64,000 nucleotides of DNA from Procambarus clarkii (Eukaryota > Arthropoda > Malacostraca > Decapoda > Cambaridae): positions 3,479,649-3,543,648 of the forward strand of contig NC_091216.1 of assembly GCF_040958095.1 (NCBI RefSeq), in the 5' to 3' direction. Shown piece by piece: positions 40,620 to 51,680 of this stretch (position 1 is the stretch's first letter; every line of letters starts with the position of its first letter). Below the pieces are notes generated by a model that saw only the letters and a list, made by a program, of their open reading frames with translations, did not search any database and was not told where the DNA came from. A program made the translations under genes and the position numbers.

Positions 40620-43505
40620 GTAATTACCTAAGTGTAGTTACAGGACGAGAGCTACGCTCGTAGTATCCCGTCTTCCCAGTACTCTTTGAAATTACTGACA
40701 GTTTTGGCCTCCACTACCTTCTCACTTAACTTGTTCCAACCTAACCTTGCCTTTCACCACTCTGTTTGAGAAAGTGAATTTTCTTATATTTCATCGGTAG
40801 CTTTGTTTAGTTAGTTTAAATCTATGACCTCTTGTTCTTGAAGTTCCAGGTCTCAGGAATTCTTTTATATCAATTTTATAAATTCCTGTTATTATTTTGT
40901 AAGTGGTGATCATATCGACTCTTTTTCTTATATCTTCTAGTTTTGGCATATTTAATGCTTCTAACCTCTCCTCGTAGTTCTTGTTTTTCACTTCTGGAGC
41001 CATTTAGATGCATGTCTTTGCACGTTTTCCAGTTTGTTAATGTGCTTCTTAAGATATGGGCACCATGCAACCACAGCATATTCCAGTTTTGGTCTAACAA
41101 AAGTCGTGAACAATTTCTTTAGTATTTCGCCATCCATGTGTTTAAAAGCAATTTTGAAGTGAGAAAGTGCAGCATAAGCTCCTTGCACAATGTTCTTTAT
41201 GTGATCCTCAGGTGATAGTTTTCTATCTAGAACCACCTCTAGATCTCTTTCTATATCAGAAGTCTTTAAAGATTTCTCACATAATTTATACGTTGCATGA
41301 GGGTCTATGTTCTATTCCACATTCCATAACATGGCATTAATTCACATTAAATTACATTTGCCAAGTGTTCTCCATACACTTATTTTGTCCAGGTCTTCTT
41401 GAAGGGCATGACAATCCTCTAAATTTCGTATCTTCCCTATTATCTTAGCATCATCTGCAAACATGTACATATAATTCTGTATTCCATCTGGTCGATCGTT
41501 TATGTAGACAATGAACATCACTGGTGCAAGAACTGAACCCTGTGGAACTCCACTTGTGAAATTTATCCAGTCCGATACGTTGCCTCTGAAAACTGCCCTA
41601 TATTTTCTGTCAGTTAGAAAATTTTCATCCGTGTTAGAAGCTACCTGTTCCAGTCTCCAGAACAACCTCTTATGTGGAACTCTGTCGAAAGCCTTGTTTA
41701 CGTCCAGATAGATGCAGTCAACCCAACCATCTCTTTCCAGTAAAATCTCAGTTGCTCGATCATAGAAACTGAGCAAATTCGTTACATAGGATCTTCCAGA
41801 TCGAATACCATACTGTCTGTCTGATATTATATAGTTTTCTCCAGGTGTTCTACCCATTTAGTTTTAATTATTTTTTTCTAATATTTTGAGTATTACACTT
41901 GTCAATGATACAGGTCTATAATTGAGAGGGTCTTCCCTGCTGTCACTTTTGAAGATTAGAGCTATATTAGCCTTTTCCACACATTTGCTAGGACTCCTGT
42001 ACACAGGAATGCTAGAAAGGTACACAGGGATTCCTGAAAAATCAGTTGAAGTGGAATGCTGAGCTCAGGTGCACATTCTCTCGGAACCCATGGTGAAATT
42101 CCATCTGGTCAACTGCATTGTTCTTACTTAGCTCCTTGATCATTTTTTAACTTCATATCTAGACACCTCTATGTGAACTGCACTGTTCTCTGGCATTCTT
42201 ATTGTGTCTGGTTCTCTGAAGATTTCATTTTGTACAAACACACTTTGAAACATTTTGTTTAATGTTTCACACATTTCATTTTCATTTTCCGAGAATCTGT
42301 TTCCCATTTCAACCTCTGAAAATTATCCCTTACCTACAATTTGTTGTTGATGAATCAATAGAATAGGCCTGGTTCTGGTTTTCATTCGTCCTCTATCATT
42401 GTCTCAAAATTTCTTTCTGCCTCTCTCCTCAATGCCGTGTAGTTGTTTCTCGCATCTTTGTATCGCTTGTATGTTTGGGGATTTGGCCTCTCGCCCTCTC
42501 GCAATTTCTGTTGAACCAATCCTGTTTCCTAGTTCTGCATCTCTGTTTTGGTATAAATTTTGTTGTGCCTTTATCATATATTTCACAAAACTTGACATAC
42601 ATCTCACTTCCTTGCCTAACAGCAAGTCTTTCCAGTCCTTAAAGAAATTTCTAGGTTTCCCATACTGACCTCTCCTGAAATCAGGTTTTTCATCTGCTTT
42701 AACCTCCTTATTTTCTTCCAGATTATGATGCATTGCATACTTTATTCCCAAAGAGACATGGTCACTTTTACCCATGGGAGGAAGGTATTGAATGTCAAAT
42801 ATCTCTTCCTCTTTCCTGGTGAATATCAAATCCAGCAAGGAGAGAACATCCTCTTTCGTCATCATCGTAGTTTGTTTAACGTGTTGATACACTGTACATG
42901 AATGTTTTCAGGATAAAGTTTACGAATCTACAGGTTCAAAAGCCCTCTGACCTAGCTTCATTTGCTTCCCAGTCTATGGATTTCAAGTTGTCGCTGGTAG
43001 TCGCCGACTACCAACAGTCGTGATCTATCTTTATCCGCTCTCGCTATAATCTCTCTCATTATTGTTATAAGACCTTCTTGTTTATTATCCAACTCCTCCT
43101 TTGACCATGTGTTGCATGGCGGTGGCGATCGCTGTGCATGGCGATCATATATGCATATTGCATGTTGCATGCATATGCATTTATGATCATTAGTTTATCA
43201 TCCTTATTGCAGATCTCTAGTGCTGTTATGTCAACTTCTCGTGGATTGACAATCATTATTTTGTTTATCTTTAAGTGTTCCTTCACCAGCACAGCAATGC
43301 CACCGCCTTTCCTAATTTTTCTGTACCGTCTCCAAACTGAGTAGCTCCTTCGGGATATGACCTCATTTAAAATATCATCTTCAAGTTTGCTCTCTGTGAG
43401 TGCAACATGTCTGTTATCTGTAGCTGCATTACATCACTTAACTCCAGTATCTTTGACCTCATCTCATCTATGTTGGTGTACACAATTTTCAGGAGCATGT
43501 TCCCC
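40620..43505 (-). pseudogene. CR1-like LINE (family K), endonuclease and RT nearly full length, broken
   Basis: From the right: KIVYTNIDEMRSKI (endonuclease start), PREVDITALEICNKDDKLMI, VVGDYQRQLEIHRLGSK (GDFN block degenerate), LDLIFTRKEEEI and MGKSDHVSLGI (SDH block). A linker follows, then RT: SDRQYGIRSGRSYVTNLLSF, motif A VDCIYLDVNKAFDRVPHKRL, SGVPQGSVLAPVMFIVYIND and FADDAKI. The C-terminal region has FVRPKLEYAVVAWCPYLKK and a GHRFKL block near the 3' end. Several frameshifts and stops. It starts 126 bp from exon A and fills most of the intron. Confidence 0.85.
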
Positions 43506-43631
43506 CTCTCCTTATCCTTCACTACCCTTTTCTCTAGTGTGTGTGTATGTGTGTGTGTTTAGGTGTTTGTTTTCAATAAACACTACTGTATCATACATAA
43601 ATGTGGCTGATTATCTAAATCTTATTAGTAC

Positions 43632-43811
43632 CTCTTTGACATGGCAGCATCTGCCAGCCCAAAATGGTGCAGTTGACAAGCTGTTGGGTAACATTGTGGG
43701 CCACCTGGTGACTAGGGTCACAGGTGGCATTGGCTTGGTCTCCGATCACCCACACTGGCCTAGATGTGAAGGTCGTATTAGCGTAATCCAGAGGCGGAGG
43801 ATTAAAACACC
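43632..43811 (-). CDS. Host-gene exon encoding a sushi/CCP-like module (exon A)
   Basis: The acceptor TTCCTTCTTTCAG ends at 43812; the 180-bp open segment ends CAAAGAG before the donor GTACTAA (43631-43625). Both ends are phase 1, as in exon B. The 60 codons show CFNPPPLDYANTTF, VWVIGDQANATCDP, QLVNCTILGWQ and LPCQRG. Cys positions, the V-N-C-T-x2-G-W block and the final P-x-C or P-C followed by Q and G align with exon B. N-glycosylation motifs are frequent (NTT, NAT, NVT, NCT). It lies upstream of exon B on the minus strand, so the two should be joined in one transcript, probably of a multi-CCP extracellular protein. It is too short for a standard ORF search. Further exons outside or within the window are likely but not found. 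Confidence 0.75.
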
Positions 43812-43964
43812 CTGAAAGAAGGAAAAGTTGGAGTGCATCAATAATAATGAATCAGAGACAGTAGCAATAAATTTGTAACAAGGCCATTTAAGATTTTAGG
43901 GCCTTTCCTCTTAACACTATAGAGCAGAGAAACGAAAGAGAATAGCCTCGATAATCTGGTAAAC

Positions 43965-45400
43965 CCAATATGTACTAGATATTATCTTCCTAGGAGACTT
44001 CAATCTACCCAGTCTAAGACGGAGGTTAGCAAACAATAACGTTATATCAGGGAATCTATCTGGATATTATCAACCAATAGTCAGGGAACTACTTAGTTTC
44101 TGTGACAAGTTTTTGCTCAATCAGGAGATTACACAGCCAACTAGATCTGAAAAATACTCCGAACCTGATCTACACAAACAGTGAATAGATAATCAGGGTC
44201 ATTACTGTTATGGACCCGAGCCCAGCGTCCGAGCACGGAGCAGTGACGACCGCGCCATCTGTGGGTCAGCTCCCGAAACCCCCTCCAAATGGACGGCGGC
44301 ATCTAGTGAGGACAGGATATACCAGCCACGAGGGCTGGTTTCCCGTCCTGATCAGCTCATAACACAGCCGCTGCTGACCTCTGGTGAGGTGACGCTTAGA
44401 CAGCAACGCCATCTATGTAGTGGATAGGTGGGCGTTTGTGTCTAAGCCTGTAAGTGAGGTGCCCTAGAGTGTAACTAGTACTGATGACGTGTCTGATTAC
44501 AGAGTCGACCTGGGACTGCTGTAATGGAAGGTGGATCAGTCTACCCAAGGCAGCCGTAGAACCTCCACGCATTTGTTGCTGCAGCTGTGAGTCACCCCCC
44601 GGATGAACACTGTTGTGTTAGCCTGCCTGTGAGGTGGCAGAACCAGGGATTGTCGTACCCGGGGCTGACTGCTGGAGAAGACTAGCCACTGGGGTGTTGT
44701 GGTGAGGAGAGTGATCTGTGTAATCACACGAGGCTCCTGCCTAGGGCTCGCAACCCTAGTATCGGTTGTGGAGTGGCCAACGCAGCGTTGCTGATTGGAA
44801 CCTGCCAGCTACAGGCTGGATTTGTGGTTGACGACCTCCACGACGGTGCACCCAGTGGGACTGTGATTTGGCTGGCCTGTGGCCGGGGTAGACTCGCTGG
44901 GAGAATCTAAGGATTCGTCTAGAGGCCACAAGAAGAGAACCAGGGCTACTTGTCTTGAGCAATGTTAAGCAGAGCACCCTGTGTCTTCGGAGGAAGACAA
45001 GTGATTGTAAATACGTGTAGTTATAGTAACAGAGTGTGACTGTTTATATATTTATTTATTGGTGGTGGTGAATATATATTTATTTCTGAGCAGTTTTATC
45101 CCTTCTCCTTTAATTTACTTGCGTTACGGAGCACACCCCTTGAAAGCCACTACTAGCTTGGGGCCGGATACCCAAGCTCTACTAACATCAGAGAAAGATC
45201 CCAGTTGCGACCCAAGAGGGCCGTAACAATTACAATTTCAGATACCATTACTTAGGTCACAAGATCAGTGAAATACGCCTTAACATCTATGTTCATAATA
45301 GATCCAAAAATATTATGAAGCAAAAAGGCTTATTTATTAAATTCAATTTTAATATTAAGAGTATTGAGTGGGTTCCTTCCCATCATCAGAGAACTCATTT
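43965..45400 (+). pseudogene. CR1-like LINE endonuclease fragment, split by a solo LTR
   Basis: The plus-strand reading has DIIFLGDFNLPSLRRR and ELLSFCDKFLLNQEITQPTR, then after the LTR continues DHYLGHKISEIRLNI and IKSIEWVPSHHQ. The GDFN and SDH-like blocks identify an APE-type LINE endonuclease. A stop in the EPDLHKQ region (about 44184) and the insert make it dead. Both ends are truncated. Confidence 0.75.
44206..45228. mobile_element. Solo LTR, 1,023 bp, with 5-bp target duplication
   Basis: It starts TGTTATGGACC and ends GGGCCGTAACA, imperfect inverted ends of the TG...CA type. ATTAC flanks it at 44201-44205 and 45229-45233. Removing it restores the LINE endonuclease reading frame. It has no coding content; a T/A-rich stretch with TTTATTTATT lies near 45050. 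It presumably arose by LTR-LTR recombination of a Gypsy- or BEL-type element. Confidence 0.9.
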
Positions 45401-45571
45401 TAACATTAGAAAAGAAATATTTTTTTTTTTAATAATTTTGTTCTTGTGCACCACGGGAAGGTCTCATGGGAAGGCTGTGCAGAACCGGGGTTAAATTCTA
45501 AAATTCTAATTTCTGCCGTTTCTAAGTCAGATGCAGATGTGTAACCATCTATGGAGAGTTTTATCTACTTG

Positions 45572-45673
<102 letters not shown>

Positions 45674-45761
45674 ATTTACCTCCAACAGTGAAGCGTAATG
45701 TACGAAAGATTGAGAAAATTCGTGTTAGAATTATTAATCTTACTTTTTCGGTCATATTTAA

Positions 45762-45764
45762 TAA

Positions 45765-45795
<31 letters not shown>

Positions 45796-45810
45796 CACAA
45801 AAATAAACAC

Positions 45811-45861
<51 letters not shown>
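45762..45861. repeat. (TA)n microsatellites, two tracts
   Basis: Tracts at about 45762-45789 and 45813-45861, separated by a short unique stretch. The right one abuts the TGTGACC...GTCACA element. Confidence 0.95.
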
Positions 45862-45864
<3 letters not shown>

Positions 45865-46569
45865 GACCGGAAAGTGTTGGAGTGTAGATGTTCGGCAGTC
45901 CTCCAATGGCAGGTGTCAATGCCTAGTCACACTTACAAAAAAAAAAAAGATAGACTGCTTGCCTATTTGTCTGTGGTAAAGTAAGGGAAGACATACAAAA
46001 CACAAAGTATGAACAATGAAACTTTAATTAATATAGAAAACAAATTATAAACAAAGACAATCCCTTGGCAATTTACGGTGCAAACGAACAAGTCAAAAAC
46101 AATATAACATAAATGAATAATAGGGATGACGTTACTCTACAATAATATAAAGTTAAAGGTGAAAAATAATCAGGTGCTGAGAATATGGCGCTAGCTGCGA
46201 GACATCCACCTGATACAGCATATATCAGTTAGTTGTTCACGGCTTGAGAGCACAAGGATATTCTGACTTTAATGGCTGGATCAAGCTCAGACATCAACTC
46301 AGATAGAGGGGGCTGAGGTGCAGTGTGCAGTCGGCGAGTCACCAATCAGGAGCAGGCAGGCTGGGAAGGGTAGTTGGCTGGTTGATGATGAGCCGGTGTG
46401 GAGGGAGTGGAGTAGGGGGTGAGTCTTGGGTACGTTTTGCCTCCTGATCAAAACGTTTTGTGCTACTGGTAGACGTATCTTGAAGGTAGCATCTTATTCT
46501 TGTACAAAATACGTAACTTCATGTAGAGAAGAGTAGGCTCAATCTCTTTTGAAAGAGATTGTCGTCACA
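45862..46569. mobile_element. LTR-like element in a (TA)n tract (tentative solo LTR)
   Basis: Begins TGTGACCGGAAAG and ends GTCGTCACA, short inverted ends of the TG...CA type, flanked on both sides by TA-repeat sequence (ATAT on each side, which cannot be distinguished from the repeat). 708 bp, no coding frame. It includes a CAAAACGTTTTG palindrome near 46450 and the near-terminal words AATCTCTTTTGAAAGAGATT, a local hairpin at about 46539-46558. Confidence 0.55.
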
Positions 46570-47907
46570 ATATATATATAGTGGCGGTGTCCACCCCTAT
46601 ATTTCTTCTTTCCCCGCTAAGAAGAGTCATATCTCCGTTGCCTAAGTGTTCTTTAATGTTCTGGGAACATTTTCATGTGTGGGAAAGCATGACGTGTGAT
46701 GTAGCTTGCTGAAAAGTGGCCAGCTAAGTTTGATAGTGCAAGGGACTAACGCCTTTTGAAGCACAGGACGGTGACGAGCCATCCTGTTTCCCGCAAAGAC
46801 GTCCTGACCCTTCCCGGCACCTGATTGGCCAGGTGAGGTCACGTGCCTGAAGTGACCAATGACGAGAGCCCTCGGGCGGTGTGACGTCATGAGGCGGAGG
46901 GGCGGCAGGCGCCTGGGGCGGGAAGACGGTACGTCACGAGCCGTCAGAGAGGGAAGACACGCTTGAGCAAGCTCCGGACCTAGAGAGCTCTTACCTTTTA
47001 AGCTCCGCTTCGATTCTGCAGACAGTCTGGGGAGCCATCCAACTTCCGTGGAGTGCCCGGAGGCAAGGACGGACCGGATTGAAGAGCCAAGAGTCATATC
47101 AAGAGTCTGCAGCAGAGGGAACGTTGGGCTGGTGACGTCTGGGACGCCCACTAGAGGACCACGTCTTACACATCAAGCGAGAAGCTAGGGCCGGGCCCAA
47201 ATCTACTGGCAGTTAAGGCGAGGGGGAGCTGTGCTGAGCTGTGAAGAGTCGACAGTGCCAGTGAGTGTGGAGGACGACGACGGAGGTACCTGTCTCCAGT
47301 ACCCCAGAGAATAGGAGGAGGAAGGCAGCACCTGTTGGATGTGAGCATGGCGAGGACGCGTTACCACGAAGGCGACAAAGGAACCTGTGTGTGTGGAGGA
47401 ACTGTTCATCAGGAGACCAGACGCCAGAACCAGGAACCTCAACATCCCTCAACTGAGGACGAGTCAGCTTCATGGTTGGAGTGAAATAAGGTAGATAATT
47501 GTCCCTACCACTTTTTGAGCTAGGCGAGTTGGAGTATTTTATATGTTGTGAGCATTTCTTCTCATTTTATTGTCTAAGTGACAGGACGTTAGGCTAGGAG
47601 CCAGAAACTCATTTAGGCCTGAGTTGATGTGGGCGAGCATTAACGTGGTGATGTTAGTGACCCTGGAAGGGTAGTTGGTGTGCAAGGAGCAAGCAACGTA
47701 CTCTGAAACGCACAGTTGATCGCATCGCTGGAGGCGTGGGAAACTACGACGTTCTGACAGCTAGAGCCGTCAGCTGATCATGCTGCCAGAGGCGCGAGGT
47801 GTGTGCCCGCGCCGGGGGAGTGGATCCAGTCAGCTGACCATGTTGTCAGATACGTGTCATCGATAAATGCTGCCGCCAGCGGATGATTCCAACATAGACA
47901 TTTCTTT
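46570..47907. other. Non-coding, GC-richer stretch; no gene seen
   Basis: The 1.3 kb between the LTR-like element and the next CR1-E copy. It has no frame with recognisable motifs, although several open frames occur by composition. Near 47771-47791 and 47829-47849 a word GTCAGCTGAYCATGYTGYCAGA-like is repeated. The CCAAT and GGTGACGTC-like words suggest promoter or LTR U3 sequence, but this is only compositional. Confidence 0.5.
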
Positions 47908-47969
47908 AAGAACATAAGAACAAAGGTAACTGCAGAAGGCCTATTGGCCCATACGAGGCAGCTCCTATT

Positions 47970-48995
47970 CTATAACCACCCAATCCCACTCATATACTTG
48001 TCCAACCCGCGCTTGAAACAATCGAGGGACACCACCTCCACCACGTTACGCGGCAATTGGTTCCACAAATTAACAACCCTGTTACTGAACCAGTATTTAC
48101 CCAAGTCTTTCCTAAATCTAAACTTATCCAATTTATACCCATTGTTTCGTGTTCTGTCTTGTGTTGATATTTTTAATACCCTATTAATATCCCCCCTGTT
48201 ATGTCCATTCATCCACTTGTAAACCTCTATCATGTCACCCCTAACTCTTCGCCTTTCCAGTGAATGCAACTTAAGCTTTGTTAATCTTTCTTCATATGAA
48301 AGATTTCTAATTTGGGGAATTAACTTAGTCATCCTACGTTGGACACGTTCAAGTGAATTTATATCCATTCTATAATACGGCGACCAAAACTGAACTGCAT
48401 AATCTAAATGGGGCCTAACCAGAGCAAGATATAGCTTAAGAACCACACCAGGTGTCTTGTTACTAACGCTTCAATTAATAAATCCCAGTGTCCTATTCGC
48501 CTTATTACGAACCTTCATGCATTGATCCTTTTGTTTTAAATTCTTACTAATCATAACTCCCAGATCCCTTTCGCAATCCGACTTCGCAATCTCAACACCA
48601 TCTAGCTCGTATCTTGTAACTCTATCATCATTACCTAGCCTCAGAACTTTACATTTATCAGCATTAAACTGCATTTGCCAATCCTTTGACCGTTTCAAAA
48701 CCCTATCTAGATCAACTTGAAGTGATAGTGAGTCCTCCTCCGAATTAATTTCCCTACCGATTTTCGTATCATCGGGAAATTTGCAAATGTTGCTACTCAA
48801 ACCTGAATATAAATCATTTATATATATTATAAACAACAGAGGTCCCAGGACAGAGCCCTGAGGTACTCCACTAACAACATTATCCCGCTCTGACTTAATC
48901 CCATTTATACTAACTCTCTGTTTCCTTTGGAATAGCCATGCCCTAATCCAAGTTAATATAGCACCCCCAATACCATGAGCTTCTATTTTTTTAAT
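47970..48995 (-). pseudogene. CR1-E ORF2 3' half of copy B0 (RT motif B to C-terminus)
   Basis: From the right: IKSERDNVVSGVPQGSVLGP, IYINDLYSGLSSNICKFPDD (the FADD box reads FPDD), NADKCKVLRLGNDD, VEIAKSDCERDLGVMI, a TGA stop at about 48468, then VVLKLYLALVRPHLDYAVQF and LERRRVRGDMIEVYKWMNG. It ends GIGWL. The Ala-to-Pro change next to the catalytic Asp pair and the stop make it inactive. Confidence 0.88.
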
Positions 48996-49089
48996 AGAAG
49001 CTCATTTTTTTCCCAGTCGGTCAGGTGAAGTCACAGTGAGAGGTTGTGTTAACCGGAGCTCCTGAGTGTTGTTATATTATCATAGCAAT

Positions 49090-49941
49090 ATGGAAGTTGT
49101 AGTGAAGGACCTGGTGACTCTAGTGGGAGCCCTGAGGACAGAGTTGGACTCTCTGCGGGAGGAGGTGCGTCAGCTTAAAAAACAACGAGAAGTAACGAAG
49201 GAGGAGACCAGCAGTAAAGGGACCTCGTCTTGGAGAGTTGCGAAAGACAGGGGCCTTAAGAAGACTTTGATAAAGCCGCCTTCAAACGCCATAGCAACTT
49301 CAAATTCATTTGACGTTTTGGAGGACGAGTGCTGTGGAGAGACTGTGGATCGCGCAAAAGGGAAAGCAACGAAGAGAAAGGAAGCACAGGCCCCTCAGAA
49401 AGTAAAGGAAGTACCTAAGCAAACATTAGTTGTGGGAGATTCCCAGATAAGGTATTTGGATAGAACGTTTTGTGCTAGAGATAGGGGGAACAGGTTAAGG
49501 GTTTGCTATCCCGGAGCTGGCATTGGTGATATTATAAACAACATGAATGATATTATGGCTGGTAATGGGAACAATCCCATTATTTGCATTAGCGTGGGAG
49601 GAAATGATGTTGGTCGAGTAAGGAGTGAGGAACTGATTCAGAGGTATAAAACAGCCATAGAGTTAGTTAGGAGCAAGGGAGGAATCCCGATCATATGTGG
49701 CATTCTTCCAAGAAAGGGAGTGGGAAATGAATGGATATCGAGGGCACTTGGTGTCAATTGCCGGCTGGAAAGATATTGCAAATCAAATGCAATATCTTTC
49801 ATAGACAACTGGGAACACTTCTATGGAAGAAATGAAATGTATGCTCGTGATGGGGTGCATCTATCGAGAGCTGGGGTTGTTGCTGTTGCGAACTCGCTAG
49901 AAGAAGTGGTTAGAGGTGTTTGTTTGGGTTTAAACTGTTAG
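49090..49941 (+). CDS. CR1-E ORF1 of copy B1: coiled coil plus SGNH esterase, intact
   Basis: 283 aa from ATG 49090. The same architecture as the other intact ORF1 copies: coiled coil LVTLVGALRTELDSLREEV, basic linker with AKGKATKRKEAQ, then GDSQ, YPGAG, SVGGND and RDGVHLS blocks with all four SGNH residues. The frame is intact although ORF2 of this copy is broken by inserts, so an ORF1 protein could still be made. It differs from copy A3 by a few residues (KDL for KEL, EEVRQL for EEVGQL). Confidence 0.92.
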   Translation: MEVVVKDLVTLVGALRTELDSLREEVRQLKKQREVTKEETSSKGTSSWRVAKDRGLKKTLIKPPSNAIATSNSFDVLEDECCGETVDRAKGKATKRKEAQAPQKVKEVPKQTLVVGDSQIRYLDRTFCARDRGNRLRVCYPGAGIGDIINNMNDIMAGNGNNPIICISVGGNDVGRVRSEELIQRYKTAIELVRSKGGIPIICGILPRKGVGNEWISRALGVNCRLERYCKSNAISFIDNWEHFYGRNEMYARDGVHLSRAGVVAVANSLEEVVRGVCLGLNC

Positions 49942-49952
49942 TAGATAGAGGT

Positions 49953-50036
49953 ATGGGAATTGATTTGGAGGAAGGAGGTAATAAAAGTATGTGTTTGTGG
50001 GAGAAAGGAATTGGCAAAACGGTCAGGGAAAGAGAA
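49953..50036 (+). pseudogene. CR1-E ORF2 start of copy B1, cut by insert
   Basis: The first codons of ORF2 (MGIDLEEGGNKSMCLWEKG) from ATG 49953 are followed by VREREH and then the reverse-oriented insert at 50037. The endonuclease resumes at 51681 with NNNSLRVYYTNSRSL; three host bases (GGT) present in copy 53728-57675 are missing at the junction. Confidence 0.85.
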
Positions 50037-51680
50037 CATAAGAACATAAGAACATAAGAACAAAGGTAACTGCAGAAGGCCTATTGGCCCATACGAGGCA
50101 GCTCCTATTCTATAACCACCCAATCCCACTCATATACTTGTCCAACCCGTGCTTGAAACAATCGAGGGACCCCACCTCCACAATGTTACGCGGCAATTGG
50201 TTCCACAAATCAACAACCCTGTTACTGAACCAGTATTTACCCAAGTCTTTCCTAAATCTAAACTTATCCAATTTATATCCATTGTTTCGTGTTCTGTCCT
50301 GTGTTGATACTTTTAATACCCTATTAATATCCCCCCGGTTATGTCCATTCATCCACTTGTAAACCTCTATCATGTCACCCCTAACTCTTCGCCTTTCCAG
50401 TGAATGCAACTTAAGCTTTGTTAATCTTTCTTCATATGAAAGATTTCTAATTTGGGGAATTAACTTAGTCATCCTACGCTGGACACGTTCAAGTGAATTT
50501 ATATCCATTCTATAATATGGCGACCAAAACTGAACTGCATAATCTAAATGGGGCCTAACTAGAGCAAGATATAGCTTGAGAACCACACCAGGTGTCTTGT
50601 TACTAACGCTGCGATTAATAAATCCAAGTGTCCGATTTGCCTTATTACGAACATTTATGCATTGATCCTTTTGTTTTAAATTCTTACTAATCATAACTCC
50701 CAGATCCCTTTCGCAATCCGACTTCGCAATCACAACACCATCTAGCTCGTATCTTGTAACTCTATCATCATTACCTAACCTCAGAACTTTACATTTATCA
50801 GCATTAAACTGCATCTGCCAATCCTTTGACCATTTCAAAACCCTATCTAGATCAACTTGAAGTGATAGTGAGTCCTCCTCCGAATTAATTTCCCTACCGA
50901 TTTTCGTATCATCGGCAAATTTGCAAATGTTGCTACTCAAACCTGAATCTAAATCATTTATATATATTATAAACAACAGAGGTCCCAGGACAGAGCCTTG
51001 AGGCACTCCACTTACAACATTTTCCCACTCTGACTTGATTCCATTTATACTAACTCTCTGTTTCCTTTGGTATAGCCATGCCCTAATCCAGCTTAATATA
51101 GCACCCCCAATACCATGAGACTCTATTTTTTTAATCAGTCTTTCATGTGGCACTGTATCAAAAGCTTTGCTAAAGTCAAGGTATACAACATCGCAATCCT
51201 TACCACTATCAACTGCCTCAACAATGCTAGAATAAAAAGATAACAAATTTGTTAAACATGAACGGCCATTTATAAAACCATGTTGCGACTCAATTATTAA
51301 TTTATGTTTTTCAAGATGAAGACGAATTTTATTTGCTATTATAGATTCGAGTAACTTTCCCACAATAGACGTTAGGCTAATTGGTCGATAGTTAGACGCA
51401 AGTGATCTATCTCCTTTCTTAAAAACTGGTATCACATTAGCAACTTTCCAAAACTCTGGCACTCTGCCTGACTCTATTGATTTATTAAATATGGTTGACA
51501 GTGGGTCACACAGCTCCTCTTTGCATTCTTTAAGCACCCTAGCAAACACTTCATCCGGCCCTGGGGATTTGTTTGGTTTGAGTTTTACTATTTGTTTAAG
51601 AACATCCTCCCTGGTAACTGCTAAACTCGTCAACCTGTCCTCGTCCCCACCCACATAGACTTGTTCGGCTGAAGGCATAT
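50037..51680 (-). mobile_element. 5'-truncated CR1-E insert B2a inside copy B1
   Basis: A young-subfamily copy in reverse orientation. Its 3' tail (AAGAACAT units) begins at the left directly after host AGAGAA, sharing AGAA by microhomology. Its 5' truncation is in the PSAEQVYVGGDE block, as for A2 at 9510. No target duplication is seen; instead 3 bp of host are missing. The open reading (50110-51680) covers RT motifs A, B (GVPQGS) and C (FADD) and the C-terminal region to GIGWL. Confidence 0.9.

Noticed and set aside
46642-47473. Several minus-strand frames of 60-170 codons
   Set aside because: GC-rich sequence with overlapping frames, no motif, no splice structure I can support.
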